A stretch of 64,000 nt of DNA from Amycolatopsis vancoresmycina (GTDB lineage Bacteria; Actinomycetota; Actinomycetes; Mycobacteriales; Pseudonocardiaceae): contig NZ_JNYY01000005.1 of assembly GCF_000716785.1 (NCBI RefSeq), forward strand, positions 496,001 to 560,000, written 5' to 3'. The notes under the pieces were generated by a model that was not told the origin of the DNA, searched no databases, and saw only the letters and a program-made list of their open reading frames with translations. The translations under genes and the position numbers were made by a program. Below, one piece after another: positions 23,161 through 32,427 of this stretch. Position 1 is the first letter of the stretch. Every line of letters begins with the position of its first letter.

Positions 23161-23254
23161 AGTGAGGCTTATTCAGCCGTCGCCCGGCGCTAGGTAACTG
23201 CTGGTCAGGCGGCTGCGGGCGGGTTGCGCCGGGCTAGCCAGAATAAGCCTCACT
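23161..23254. repeat. 94-bp inverted-repeat element (MITE-like or large hairpin)
   Basis: The ends AGTGAGGCTTATTC (23161-23174) and GAATAAGCCTCACT (23241-23254) are perfect 14-bp inverted repeats. The interior contains a further imperfect inverted repeat (GCCCGGCGC on each side). The right end overlaps the stop codon of the upstream mas gene. No second copy exists in the window. Confidence 0.7.
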
Positions 23255-23810
23255 GGCCGGCCGCGACGAGCGGGACGCTGTCGATGCCGGACAGCTTCCA
23301 ATCGTCGCCCACCCGGGTCATCGACACCTCGAGGCGCAGCGGCTTCGCGCTGCTCTTGTCGCCCTGGGTGACGGTCGTGGCGATGGCGGCGAGGAAGCTG
23401 GCCTTGCCTTCGTGGTCGTCCAGTTCCTCGACGGCGATGTCCTGGACGTCCGTGGTGACCTTCGTCTTGGCGTCGGTGAGCGCCTTGCGGAACGTCGGCG
23501 CGGACTGGTCGATCTGCTGCGCCATCTTGTCGTCCGACACGGCCTTCTGCCGGGCGAAGAAGCCGTCGAGGTCGTTGTAGTCGACCTCGGTGTACGCCTT
23601 CAGCGCGTTGGTGCCCGCCTTCACGACGGCCTCGCGGGAGGCCGCCAGGCCGGCGTTGTCGTCGGCCGCCGCCGCCCACCACTGGATGCCGAAGAACGCC
23701 GCGGCGATCAGGGCGGCCAGCGCCAGGGCCCCGGCGCCGAGCACCAGGGTCCGCGAGGGGTCCTTCGGCGGCGCCGCGGAGGCCTCCGTGGCCGGCTCGT
23801 CCGTGCTCAT
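23250..23810 (-). CDS. Mce-associated membrane protein (Mas)
   Basis: 186 aa with ATG at 23810 and GGAG upstream. A short cytoplasmic N-terminus is followed by one membrane segment (near 24-45) and an extracytoplasmic domain typical of Mce-associated proteins (VVKAGTNALKAYTEVDYNDLDG, then a C-terminal beta region ending LSGIDSVPL). It lies 36 nt after mceF, so it is in the same transcript. Its stop codon overlaps the end of the 94-bp inverted repeat, so the last codons may have been altered by that element. Confidence 0.82.
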   Translation of the reverse strand: MSTDEPATEASAAPPKDPSRTLVLGAGALALAALIAAAFFGIQWWAAAADDNAGLAASREAVVKAGTNALKAYTEVDYNDLDGFFARQKAVSDDKMAQQIDQSAPTFRKALTDAKTKVTTDVQDIAVEELDDHEGKASFLAAIATTVTQGDKSSAKPLRLEVSMTRVGDDWKLSGIDSVPLVAAGQ

Positions 23811-23846
23811 GACACTCCAGAGTAGGTAACGGTCATCAAATCCACG

Positions 23847-25112
23847 TCAGGACAGGCCGAGCAGCGAGCCCAGGCTGGTCAGGCTGACGCCGGGGCTGCC
23901 GACGATGCCCGGCACGCCCCGGGTGTCCCGCTCGTCGGCCAGCTCCTGGGCCGGCCGGTTCGCGTTGGCCGAGACGTCGCTGTCCGACGGCGCGACCGGC
24001 ACCCCGCCGTACGGCGCGTTCTGCGCCCCGCGGACGTTGATCGGGCTGCCCTTCGGTTCGGCACAGTACGCGTCTTCCTTCGCCGGCTTCGCCGAGAGGT
24101 CGTTCCCGGTGCGGTACTGCGAGTACGGCAGGTACCCCTTCGTGCAGGAGGGCGGGTTGAACAGGTTCAGCACCAGGCCGAGGTGCGCGGTGCCGTCGCC
24201 GGGCGCCACGCTGCTCGCCGCGCCGGCCAGCGCCGGGTACGTCACCAGGCCCTGCTCGATGCCGTCGAGCCGGGTCACGGTCAGGTTCGCCGTGGTGAGC
24301 AGGTTCGCCGTCAGCGCGCCCAGGCCCGGCCCCGACTCCTGCAGCACCTGGCTGACCTGCGCGGCCACCTGCGGCGTGATGCCGATCAGCTTGCGCAGGT
24401 CGCCGTCGGAGTTCTTCAGCGTGCCGGTGAGCTCGTTGAGGCTCTTGCTGAACGACGCGAAGTTCTTCGCCTCGGCGTTCTGCGTGTCGAGCACCTGGCC
24501 GCCGGCGTCCAGCAGCTGGATCGTCTGCGGCAGGTACTGCTGCGCGGTGGTGGTGAAGCTGCGCGCGGTGTCCAGCAGCTTCTGCAGGTCGCCGCCGGTG
24601 CCGCGGAAGGCGTCGTAGGACTCGTCGACGACCGTGCGCAGCGAGTCGACCGGGACCGACGCGGCGAGCGAGTCGAGGTCGCCGATGAGCCGGTCGGTGC
24701 TGACCGGGGTGGTCGTCTTCGACGCCGGGATGACCGAACCCGCCGCCAGGTACGGGCCCTGGTCGGCCTTCGGCTTGAGGTCGACGTACTGCTCGCCGAC
24801 CGCGGACCGGTTGGCGACGACGGCGTCGAGGTCCGCGGGCACCTTCGGCGCCGACGGGTCGATGTTCAGGTCGGCCTCGAGCCCGGTCGGGGTGAGCCGC
24901 ATTTCGCCGACCCGGCCGATGTTGTAGCCGCGGTAGGTGACTTCGGCGTTGGTGAAGATGCCACCCGACTCGTTGAGCTGCAGTTTCACCGTGTAGCCGT
25001 CGTTGCCGAACACGCTGCCGAGCCCGGCGAACCGGATCAGCGCGTACACGATCGCGACGACGGAGATGACCGCGAAGGCCACCAGCTGGATCTTCGTCCG
25101 GCGGATCAGCAT
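23847..25112 (-). CDS. Mce-family protein, sixth of operon (MceF-like)
   Basis: 421 aa. The start ATG shares a base with the mceE stop (TGATG). N-terminal membrane anchor (near 9-30), then the MlaD/Mce domain (about 38-115: YTVKLQLNESGGIFTNAEVTYRG ... EQYVDLKP), then a long helical region of 'needle' type and a low-complexity C-terminus. Mce proteins form a periplasm-spanning channel for lipid or sterol import with YrbE permeases and the MceG ATPase. Substrate unknown. Position last among six fits MceF. Confidence 0.88.
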   Translation of the reverse strand: MLIRRTKIQLVAFAVISVVAIVYALIRFAGLGSVFGNDGYTVKLQLNESGGIFTNAEVTYRGYNIGRVGEMRLTPTGLEADLNIDPSAPKVPADLDAVVANRSAVGEQYVDLKPKADQGPYLAAGSVIPASKTTTPVSTDRLIGDLDSLAASVPVDSLRTVVDESYDAFRGTGGDLQKLLDTARSFTTTAQQYLPQTIQLLDAGGQVLDTQNAEAKNFASFSKSLNELTGTLKNSDGDLRKLIGITPQVAAQVSQVLQESGPGLGALTANLLTTANLTVTRLDGIEQGLVTYPALAGAASSVAPGDGTAHLGLVLNLFNPPSCTKGYLPYSQYRTGNDLSAKPAKEDAYCAEPKGSPINVRGAQNAPYGGVPVAPSDSDVSANANRPAQELADERDTRGVPGIVGSPGVSLTSLGSLLGLS

Positions 25113-26284
25113 CAGCCCGCACCTCCCGAGAGGAGCCCGAAGAGGTTGCCCAGGCCCGGCTTCGACGACTGCTGCCCGGCGCCCGGGATGGGCAGCGGCG
25201 GCGGCTGGTTGGCCGGCGTGCCCGTGACACCGCCGGTCAGCCCGGCCAGCGGCAGCTGCCCGGCCAGGGCGTTCTGCCGGCTGTTGCCCAGGTTCTCGAC
25301 GATCGTCTTCAGGTTGAGGTCCACCTTCGCGTACAGGTTGAAGTAGTCGCCCTTGACGCCGTTGACGGCCTGGTCGCTGAACGGGAACGTCAGCAGGATC
25401 TGCAGCGCCTTCGGCAGGTCGTTGCCCGCCTCGCCCAGCTTCTGCAGCGTCGGCGTGAGCGCCTTCAGGTCGGCGACGAGGTCCTTCTGCGACTTGTTGA
25501 CCGTGTCGGTGGCGACGCCGGAGAGGTTGTCCAGCGCCTGCAGCATCGTGACCAGCTGGCCCCGCTGCTGCTCCAGCACGCCGAGCCCGGGCCCGAGGTT
25601 GTCGACCGCGCCGACCAGCTTGTCCTTCTGGTCGTTCAGGGTCGAGGACAGCCGGTTCAGCCCGTCGATGGCCCGGGTGATGTTCTGCGACTGCCGGTCC
25701 AGGTTCGTCACCAGCTGGTTCGCGTTGTCCAGCAGCGCCTTGATGTCCGGCTCGCGGCCGGACGTGGCCTTGTTGAGTTCCTTGGTGATCGTGTTGAGCT
25801 GGTCGATCCCACCGCCGTTGAGCAGCAGCGACAGCGCGCCGAGCAGCTCTTCGACCTCGACGCTGCGGTTGGTGCGGGCCAGCGGGATGGTCGCGTTGTC
25901 GGCGAGCTTGCCCTGGGCCTGGTCGGTGCCGGGCGAGGCCAGCTCGATGTACTTCTCGCCGAGGAGGCTGGACTGCTTGACGTTGGCGATCGCGTTGGCC
26001 GGCAGCTTGATGCCGCCGTTGACCTTCAACGTCACCAGCGCGTGCCAGCCGTCCTTCGTGAGGCCCACGTTCTCGACCCGGCCGACCGGCACCTCGTCGA
26101 CCTTCACCCCGGCCTGCGGGGTCAGGTCGGTCACGTCCCGGAACTCGACGTTCACCGTGTACGGGTGGTCGCCGAGGTCGGCGCCGCCGGGCAGCGGCAG
26201 GTCGTAGATGCCGTTGAACGCGCAGCCGGAGAGCGTCAGCGCGGACACGGTGGCGAGGGCCCCGACGGTCAGGAGCTTCTTCAC
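25112..26284 (-). CDS. Mce-family lipoprotein, fifth of operon (MceE-like)
   Basis: 390 aa. The GTG at 26284 overlaps the previous stop (GTGA). It has a lipoprotein signal with lipobox LSGC (Cys21), the diagnostic feature of MceE/LprK subunits. The Mce domain follows (about 42-120), then helical repeats and a Pro/Gly-rich tail. It is anchored to the outer face of the membrane and expected to be part of the hetero-hexameric Mce needle. Confidence 0.88.
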   Translation of the reverse strand: MKKLLTVGALATVSALTLSGCAFNGIYDLPLPGGADLGDHPYTVNVEFRDVTDLTPQAGVKVDEVPVGRVENVGLTKDGWHALVTLKVNGGIKLPANAIANVKQSSLLGEKYIELASPGTDQAQGKLADNATIPLARTNRSVEVEELLGALSLLLNGGGIDQLNTITKELNKATSGREPDIKALLDNANQLVTNLDRQSQNITRAIDGLNRLSSTLNDQKDKLVGAVDNLGPGLGVLEQQRGQLVTMLQALDNLSGVATDTVNKSQKDLVADLKALTPTLQKLGEAGNDLPKALQILLTFPFSDQAVNGVKGDYFNLYAKVDLNLKTIVENLGNSRQNALAGQLPLAGLTGGVTGTPANQPPPLPIPGAGQQSSKPGLGNLFGLLSGGAG

Positions 26285-27465
26285 TGGCCACCTCCGTAGA
26301 GCTGCCCGGCGATGGGCAGCGGCAGCGGCGGCAGCTGACCGGACTGCAGGGCCTGCACGGTCTGCGCCACGGACGGCAGCGGGATCACCTTGTCGACCAC
26401 GCCGGCGATGCTCTCGCAGGCGTTGCCGAGCACGTCGGGGATGCTGTTGGTGCCGACCTGCTTGAGCAGCCGGCAGATCATCACCAGCGGCGGCTGGGTC
26501 AGCTCGTTGAGGTTCGGCCGGGCGTCGAGCGTGCCCGAAGCGCCGTTGTAGGTGTTGACCAGGTTGCTCAGGCCGACCGGGGCGACGTCCAGGATCTCGG
26601 CCAGCGAGCTGCGCTGGTCGACGAGCACCTTGGTGATCCCGGCCAGCTTGTCCACATTGGACTTGAGCCGGTCGTGGTTGGCGTCGATGAACGTCTGCAC
26701 CGAGGTGAGCGTGGTCCCCAGCTGTTGCACGGTCGCGGCCAGATTGTCCTTTTCGGACGCCAGGTAGCCGCTGACGTCGGCGAGCTGGCTCTCGAAGCTG
26801 CGGACCGACTTGTCGGAGTCGGCCAGCGTCTGCGAGAACTTGCCGAGGTTCTGGACGGTGTTGAACAGGTCGTCCTTGTTGCCGGCCAGCGTCCCGGCCG
26901 CCTGGCCGAGCTTGGTGATCGTGTCGTGCAGGGCCTGGCCGTTGCCGTCGACGTTGGCTGCCGCGGTGTTCAGCAGGTTCGACAGCGACCCGGACTTGTT
27001 GGCGCCGTTCGGGCCGAGGGTCTCGCTGACCCTGGCCAGGCTGGAAGCCAGCTGGTCGACCTCGAGGGGAACCTCGGTGCGGTCGAGGCCGATGACCGCG
27101 CCGTCGGAGATCCGCGGGCCGCCGGTATAGGCCGGGGCCAGCTGGATGTAGCGGTCGGACACCAGCGACGGCGCCACGATGAGCGCCTTCGCGTCCGCCG
27201 GGACGGGCACCGAGCGGTCGTACTCGAAGTCGACCTTCACCTGGTTGCCCATGGGCTGGATCTTGGTGACCGTGCCCATGTCGACGCCGAGCATCCGCAC
27301 GCTGTTGCCCTCGTACAAGCCGACAGCGCCGGCGAAGTACGCGGTCAGGTGGTTGCGGCCGGCGTCCTTGAGGGTCCACCAGATCCCGCCGGCGACGACG
27401 AGCGCGAGCACGATCGCGATGGTGAAGCCCCTGGTCAAGGCCGCTCCGAAGCGGGTGTCACTCAT
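26281..27465 (-). CDS. Mce-family protein, fourth of operon (MceD-like)
   Basis: 394 aa. The ATG at 27465 overlaps the mceC stop (ATGA); an in-frame upstream GTG at 27477 is less likely. N-terminal membrane segment (near 15-32), Mce domain (about 42-115, with EGNSVRMLGVDMGTV), long amphipathic helices, and a C-terminus with paired Cys (MICRLL, GNACES). Confidence 0.87.
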   Translation of the reverse strand: MSDTRFGAALTRGFTIAIVLALVVAGGIWWTLKDAGRNHLTAYFAGAVGLYEGNSVRMLGVDMGTVTKIQPMGNQVKVDFEYDRSVPVPADAKALIVAPSLVSDRYIQLAPAYTGGPRISDGAVIGLDRTEVPLEVDQLASSLARVSETLGPNGANKSGSLSNLLNTAAANVDGNGQALHDTITKLGQAAGTLAGNKDDLFNTVQNLGKFSQTLADSDKSVRSFESQLADVSGYLASEKDNLAATVQQLGTTLTSVQTFIDANHDRLKSNVDKLAGITKVLVDQRSSLAEILDVAPVGLSNLVNTYNGASGTLDARPNLNELTQPPLVMICRLLKQVGTNSIPDVLGNACESIAGVVDKVIPLPSVAQTVQALQSGQLPPLPLPIAGQLYGGGQ

Positions 27466-28448
27466 TTCGTGTAGCACCCCTCTTCGTTGATCGGGCCCAT
27501 CGACGGCAGCAGCAGGCCGCAGATGTAGTTGTCGAACCAGCGGCCGTTGCCGATGGTGTTGGTGAAGACGCGGATGAAGGGCGCGAACTTCTTGAGCCCC
27601 TCGGCCAGCGAGTCCTGGTTGCGCTGCAGCATCGACGTGAGCTGGTCGAGCTGGGTCAGCACCGGGTCGAGCTGCTTGCCGTTGTCGTCGATCAGGCCCT
27701 GCAGCTGGGTCGCGAGCTCGCGGGAGCCGTTCAGCAGCGCGGTGATCGCGTCCTCGCGCTTCGACAGCTCGTCGAGCAGCTTGTTGCCGTCGGTGAGCAG
27801 CTTCTGGACCTCGGCGTCGCGGTCGACCAGCGTCTGCGACACCTCGCGGGTGTTGGCCAGCAGGTTCGACAGCTGCTGGTCGCGCGAGGCGATCGTGTCC
27901 GACAGCTTCGACAACCCCGAAAGCGCGCCCTTCACGTCCTGCGGCGTGTTCGCGAACGTCTGCGAGATCGTGTCGAAGCTCTGCGCCAGCTGCTTCGTGT
28001 CGATGTTGTCGACGGTCTGGGACAGCCCGCGGAAGGCGTCGAGCACGTCGTAGGGCGCCATCGTGCGGTCCCGCGGGATGCCGGTGCCCGGGTTCAGCGC
28101 GGCTTCGCCCTGCGGGTCCAGCGACAGGTACTTCTGCCCGAGCAGCGTCTTGATCTTGATCGCGGCGCTGGTCCGGTCGCCCAGCCAGGCGTCCTTGACC
28201 TTGAACGACACCTTCACCGACGCACCGTCGAGCTCGATGTCGCTGACCTTGCCGACCTTGACCCCGGCGATCCGGACGTCGTTGTCCTTCTGCAGCCCGG
28301 ACGCCTCGCTGAACTCGGCGCTGTAGGTGGTGCCGCCGCCGATCACCGGCAGGTCGTCGGAGTTGAGCGCGGCGATGAAGCCGAGCGCCAGCACGACGAT
28401 CCCGACCAGCGCGATCGGCACGGGGTTGCGCTTCTGGAAGGACTTCAT
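27462..28448 (-). CDS. Mce-family protein, third of operon (MceC-like)
   Basis: 328 aa. The ATG at 28448 gives the 4-bp ATGA overlap seen throughout the operon; a GTG at 28457 is the alternative. Membrane anchor (near 10-27), Mce domain with DNDVRIAGVKVGKVSDIEL (near 51-70) and GQKYLSLDP, then a helical region rich in Asp/Leu/Gln. The C-terminus has Cys in YICGLL and GCYTK. Confidence 0.87.
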   Translation of the reverse strand: MKSFQKRNPVPIALVGIVVLALGFIAALNSDDLPVIGGGTTYSAEFSEASGLQKDNDVRIAGVKVGKVSDIELDGASVKVSFKVKDAWLGDRTSAAIKIKTLLGQKYLSLDPQGEAALNPGTGIPRDRTMAPYDVLDAFRGLSQTVDNIDTKQLAQSFDTISQTFANTPQDVKGALSGLSKLSDTIASRDQQLSNLLANTREVSQTLVDRDAEVQKLLTDGNKLLDELSKREDAITALLNGSRELATQLQGLIDDNGKQLDPVLTQLDQLTSMLQRNQDSLAEGLKKFAPFIRVFTNTIGNGRWFDNYICGLLLPSMGPINEEGCYTK

Positions 28449-29473
28449 CCCTGGCACCTCGCCCGGTTCGCCGGCAGCAGGGGCAGGGCGACGTCGTTGA
28501 TCAGTGGCGGCAAGCTCACGCTCCCGGAGAACTCACAGGCGTAGAAGTTGAACCAGGAGCCGTAGTCCGCGGTGCGGGTCAGCGTGCTCACCTTGGTCGG
28601 CAGGAACTGGATGAAGTGCTCCAGCTCCGGCTCGTTCTTGTTGAGCTGCTGGGTGAGGTTGCCGAGCGCGCTGATGTCGTTCTTCAGCGGCTCGCGAACC
28701 TGGCCGAGCAGCCCGGACGTCGTCTCGGCCAGGTTGCCGAGGCTCTCGATCGCGTCGCCGATCGGCTTGCGGTCGGCGGCCAGCCCGGACACCAGCTGCT
28801 GCAGCTTCACGATCAGGTCGTTGAGCTGCGGGGTGTGCGCGTTGACCGTGTCGAGCACCGAGTTGAGGTTGTCGATGACCTCGCCGATCACCTGGTCCTT
28901 GTCGGCGATCGTGGTGGCCAGCGACGCCGTGTGCGACAGCAGGCTCTCCACGGTGCCGCCTTCGCCCTGCAGGACCTGGATGACCTCGTAGGACAGCTTG
29001 TTGACGTCCTCGGGGTTGAGCGCGGTGAACAGCGGCTTGAAGCCGTTGAACAGCTCGGTCAGGTCCAGCGCCGGTGTGGTCCGCTCCAGCGGGATGGTGC
29101 CGCCGGGCTGCAGCGTCTTGCCCGAGGTGTCGTCGCCCTCGCCGAGCGAGACGTACCGCTGGCCGACCAGGTTGCGGAACTTGATCTGCGCGGTCACCCC
29201 GGCCGGCAGCGTCCGCCCGGCGTCCACTTCGAACTCGACCTCGGCCTGGCGCTTGTCGACGATCTTGACGTCCTTGACCTGCCCGACCCGGACGCCGGCG
29301 ATCCGGACGTCGTCGTTGGGCAGCAGCAGCGTGGCGTCGGTGAACCGCGCGTTGTAGGCGTTGGTGCTGGTGGTGTTGATGTTGGCGATGCTGATCCCGA
29401 GGATGGTCGTGAACAGCACGGTGACCACCACGAAGACGCCGAGCTTGATCAGCGGCGCGAGCAGGCCCCTCAC
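28445..29473 (-). CDS. Mce-family protein, second of operon (MceB-like)
   Basis: 342 aa with a 4-bp overlap to mceA. Membrane segment (near 10-30), Mce domain with DDVRIAGVRVGQVKDVKI (near 54-71) and GQRYVSLGEG, helical domain, and a C-terminal FYACEFSG motif plus a terminal Cys. Part of the same lipid-transport needle complex. Confidence 0.87.
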   Translation of the reverse strand: MRGLLAPLIKLGVFVVVTVLFTTILGISIANINTTSTNAYNARFTDATLLLPNDDVRIAGVRVGQVKDVKIVDKRQAEVEFEVDAGRTLPAGVTAQIKFRNLVGQRYVSLGEGDDTSGKTLQPGGTIPLERTTPALDLTELFNGFKPLFTALNPEDVNKLSYEVIQVLQGEGGTVESLLSHTASLATTIADKDQVIGEVIDNLNSVLDTVNAHTPQLNDLIVKLQQLVSGLAADRKPIGDAIESLGNLAETTSGLLGQVREPLKNDISALGNLTQQLNKNEPELEHFIQFLPTKVSTLTRTADYGSWFNFYACEFSGSVSLPPLINDVALPLLPANRARCQG

Positions 29474-30795
29474 TTGACCGTCACCTCCGCACCCCGGTAC
29501 AGCGGGCCGACGAGCAGCGAGCTCCAGCCCGGGACGTCGGCCGCGGTCATGCCCAGCTGCGGGCCGAGCAGGTCGGCCAGGAAGCCCTGTTCCGCCGTCG
29601 AGTACGCCAGGTCACCGCCGGACCCGCCGTTGCCGGCCGCGTCGGCCTTGAACTTGGCCGGGTTGAGGCCCTCGCCGACGCTCTTCGGCGCGGCCTGGTG
29701 CAGCGTGCCGTCCTTGAACGCGCCGTCCGGCGGCTCGGACGGGAACGGCTTCGGGATGTCCTTGATGTCGTAGCAGCGCGGGCCGCGCTTGTCCTCGAAC
29801 CGCGGCTCTTCCTTGCCGGCCTGGTAGGGCGCGCGCGGCACGATGATCTCGATCGTGGCGTGCAGGCCGGGCTGGTTGGTGCCCGCGCCCAGCGCCTGGT
29901 CGATCAGCGGCACGTTCTTCGCCATCTGGGAGATCACGCAGGGGTACTCCGGCGCGTACTTCGCCAGCAGCTCGGCCGTCGGCCGGGCGGTGTCGACGAG
30001 GGAGATGATGTTGTCCTTGTTGTTCTGCAGGAACGTCTGCAGGTCCACCGACGCCTGCGTGAGGCTGCCGTAGAGGTCGGCCAGGTTCTGCCGCTCGTCG
30101 ACCACGGTCCGGGTCGTCGTGCTCAGGTTGTCCAGGCTCTGCACCAGGTCCGGGGCGGCGTCCTTGAGGTGGTCGGAGAACTCGGCGAGCGCCTTGAGGT
30201 TGTGCTGCAGCTCCGGCTCGTGCGGGTTCAGCTCGCCGATGTAGGTGCCCAGCTGCGACAGCGTGTCGCCGAGCTGGTCGCCGCGGCCGGACAGCGCCGT
30301 CGAGATCGCGGTGAGCGTCGCCGACAGCTTCTGCGGCTGGACCGCCTGCAGCACCGGCATCAGGTGGGAGAACGCCTGCTCCAGCTCGACCGCGCTGGAC
30401 GTGCGGTCCTGCGGGATGACGTCGCCGGTGGCCAGGGTCTTCGCCGAAGGGTCCTTCGGGATTTCCAGCGAGACGAACCGCTCGCCGAAGAGCGTCTTCG
30501 GCAGGAACCGCGCCGAGACGTTCTCCGGGATCAGCTTCGCCGACTCGGGCTTGAGGGCGAGCGTGAGCTCGGCGCCGTGGTCGGTGGCGACGATGTCCTG
30601 CACCGAGCCGACGATCAGCCCGCGCACCTTGACGTCGGACTGCTTGATCAGCTGGTTGCCGATCTTGTCGGCCTGCAGCTTGACCGTGACGACGGGCGTG
30701 AACGCCTTGTCGTAGAGCGCGATGGACAGCGCCACCCCGCCGACCATCACGGCGATGAGCAGCAGGCCGAGCAGCCTGCGCCGGAGCACCCTCAT
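29470..30795 (-). CDS. Mce-family protein, first of operon (MceA-like)
   Basis: 441 aa. The ATG at 30795 overlaps the second permease stop (ATGA). Membrane anchor (near 8-26), Mce domain (about 33-115 with VRGLIVGSVQDIVA and GERFVSLEIP), a long helical region and a hydrophilic C-terminal tail. First of six consecutive Mce genes, so it corresponds to MceA. Confidence 0.87.
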   Translation of the reverse strand: MRVLRRRLLGLLLIAVMVGGVALSIALYDKAFTPVVTVKLQADKIGNQLIKQSDVKVRGLIVGSVQDIVATDHGAELTLALKPESAKLIPENVSARFLPKTLFGERFVSLEIPKDPSAKTLATGDVIPQDRTSSAVELEQAFSHLMPVLQAVQPQKLSATLTAISTALSGRGDQLGDTLSQLGTYIGELNPHEPELQHNLKALAEFSDHLKDAAPDLVQSLDNLSTTTRTVVDERQNLADLYGSLTQASVDLQTFLQNNKDNIISLVDTARPTAELLAKYAPEYPCVISQMAKNVPLIDQALGAGTNQPGLHATIEIIVPRAPYQAGKEEPRFEDKRGPRCYDIKDIPKPFPSEPPDGAFKDGTLHQAAPKSVGEGLNPAKFKADAAGNGGSGGDLAYSTAEQGFLADLLGPQLGMTAADVPGWSSLLVGPLYRGAEVTVK

Positions 30796-31628
30796 CCCGC
30801 GATCCTTACCGTGACGTCGGTTCCCCAGATGGCGAACCCGATGAAGAAGTTCATGATCGACACCGTGACGATCGACAGCCGCACGGCCTTGCCGACCGCG
30901 ACGCCGACACCGGCCGGGCCGCCGGTCGCCCGGTACCCGAAGTAGCAGTGCGACAGGATGATCAGGACGCTGAACAGCAGCACCTTGATGAACGAATACA
31001 GCACGTCCTGCGGTGGTAAGAACAGGTCGAAGTAGTGGTCGTAGGTGCCCGCGGACTGGTTGTAGATGTAGATGACGACCAGTCGTGACGCGAGGTACGA
31101 GCTCAGCAGGCCGATGATGTAGAGCGGGATGACCGCGACGAACCCGGCGATGATCCGCGTCGTCACCAGGTACGGCAGGCTCGGCACGCCCATGACTTCC
31201 AGCGCGTCGATCTCCTCGGAGATCCGCATCGCGCCCAGCTGGGCGGTGAACCCGGCGCCGACGGTGGCGCTCAGCGCGAGGCCGGCGACCAGCGGCGCGA
31301 TCTCGCGGGTGTTGAAGAACGCGGTCAGGAAGCCGGTGAAGGCCGACGTCCCGATCGAGTTCAGCGCCGAGTAGCCCTGGAGGCCGACGAGGACACCGGT
31401 GAACAGCGTCAGGCCGACCATCACGCCGACCGTGCCGCCGATGACCGCCAGCGAGCCGGAGCCGAAGCTCACCTCCGCCAGCAGCCGGAGCACCTCTTTG
31501 GTGTAGCGGCGCAGCGTCCGCGGCGTCCACAGGAGAGCGCGGCCGTAGAACGACATCTGGTCACCGAGGGTGTCCAGCGTCTGCAACGGACGGTTGGCGA
31601 CGCGTTTCGCGCCCTGGAGGAACGTCAT
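30792..31628 (-). CDS. YrbE/MlaE-family permease, second of operon (YrbEB-like)
   Basis: 278 aa, multi-spanning membrane protein. It carries the MlaE-family core (FTAQLGAMRISEEIDALEVMGV near 129-150), which contacts the ATPase. It begins 4 nt after the first permease's stop and overlaps mceA by 4 bp. Together with the first permease and the MceG-like ATPase it should form the inner-membrane part of the Mce importer. Confidence 0.9.
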   Translation of the reverse strand: MTFLQGAKRVANRPLQTLDTLGDQMSFYGRALLWTPRTLRRYTKEVLRLLAEVSFGSGSLAVIGGTVGVMVGLTLFTGVLVGLQGYSALNSIGTSAFTGFLTAFFNTREIAPLVAGLALSATVGAGFTAQLGAMRISEEIDALEVMGVPSLPYLVTTRIIAGFVAVIPLYIIGLLSSYLASRLVVIYIYNQSAGTYDHYFDLFLPPQDVLYSFIKVLLFSVLIILSHCYFGYRATGGPAGVGVAVGKAVRLSIVTVSIMNFFIGFAIWGTDVTVRIAG

Positions 31629-31632
31629 GGCG

Positions 31633-32427
31633 CTAGTCCAGCTTTCCGGGCACGATCTGCAGGTAGATCAGGGTGATCACGAAGTTCACGACGAACAGCA
31701 GCAGGAACGTGATGACCACCGACTGGTTCACCGCGTCCCCGACGCCCTTCGGGCCGCCGGAGGGGTTCAGGCCCCGGTAGGACGCGACGACGGCGGCGAT
31801 GAACCCGAAGATCAGCGCCTTGATCTCACCGACCCAGAGGTCGGGCAGCTGCGCGAGGGCCGAGAAGCTGGCCAGGTACGCACCCGGCGTCCCGCCCTGC
31901 AGCACGACGTTGAAGAAGTAGCCGCCGAGCACGCCGATGACGCTGACCATGCCGTTGAGCAGGAGCGCGACCAGCATCATCGCGAGGGTGCGCGGCACGA
32001 TCAGCCGCTGGACCGCGGAGACGCCGAGCACCTCCATCGCGGCGATCTCTTCGCGGATGGTCCGGGCGCCGATGTCGGCGCAGACGGCCGAGCCGCCCGC
32101 GCCCGCCACCAGCAGCGCGGTGACCAGCGGACTGGCCTGCTGCACGGTGGCGAGCACGGAGCCCGCGCCGGTGTAGGACTGCGCGCCCAGCTGGCGGGCG
32201 AGCGAGCCGAACTGCAGCGAGATGACCGCGCCGAACGGGATGGCCACCAGGGCCGTCGGCAGGATGGTCACGCTCGCGATGAACCAGGACTGCTGGATGA
32301 ACTCCCGCAGCTGGAAGGGCCGCTGGAACAGGCCGCGGACGATGTCCAGGCCGAGAGCGAACAGGTTCCCGGTCTCGCGGAGCATGCCGATCCCGGGGAT
32401 CTTCGCCTGTGTTGCGGGAGAGCTCAC
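31633..32427 (-). CDS. YrbE/MlaE-family permease, first of operon (YrbEA-like)
   Basis: 264 aa, multi-spanning. MlaE core AVCADIGARTIREEIAAMEVLGV (near 113-135), hydrophobic C-terminal segments. Its start overlaps the ATPase stop by 4 bp, so ATPase and permease are translationally coupled. Confidence 0.9.
   Translation of the reverse strand: MSSPATQAKIPGIGMLRETGNLFALGLDIVRGLFQRPFQLREFIQQSWFIASVTILPTALVAIPFGAVISLQFGSLARQLGAQSYTGAGSVLATVQQASPLVTALLVAGAGGSAVCADIGARTIREEIAAMEVLGVSAVQRLIVPRTLAMMLVALLLNGMVSVIGVLGGYFFNVVLQGGTPGAYLASFSALAQLPDLWVGEIKALIFGFIAAVVASYRGLNPSGGPKGVGDAVNQSVVITFLLLFVVNFVITLIYLQIVPGKLD

Noticed and set aside
30796..31530. Extending MceA upstream to 31530
   Set aside because: The added sequence is the second YrbE permease read in another frame; ATG 30795 fits the operon's 4-bp overlap pattern.
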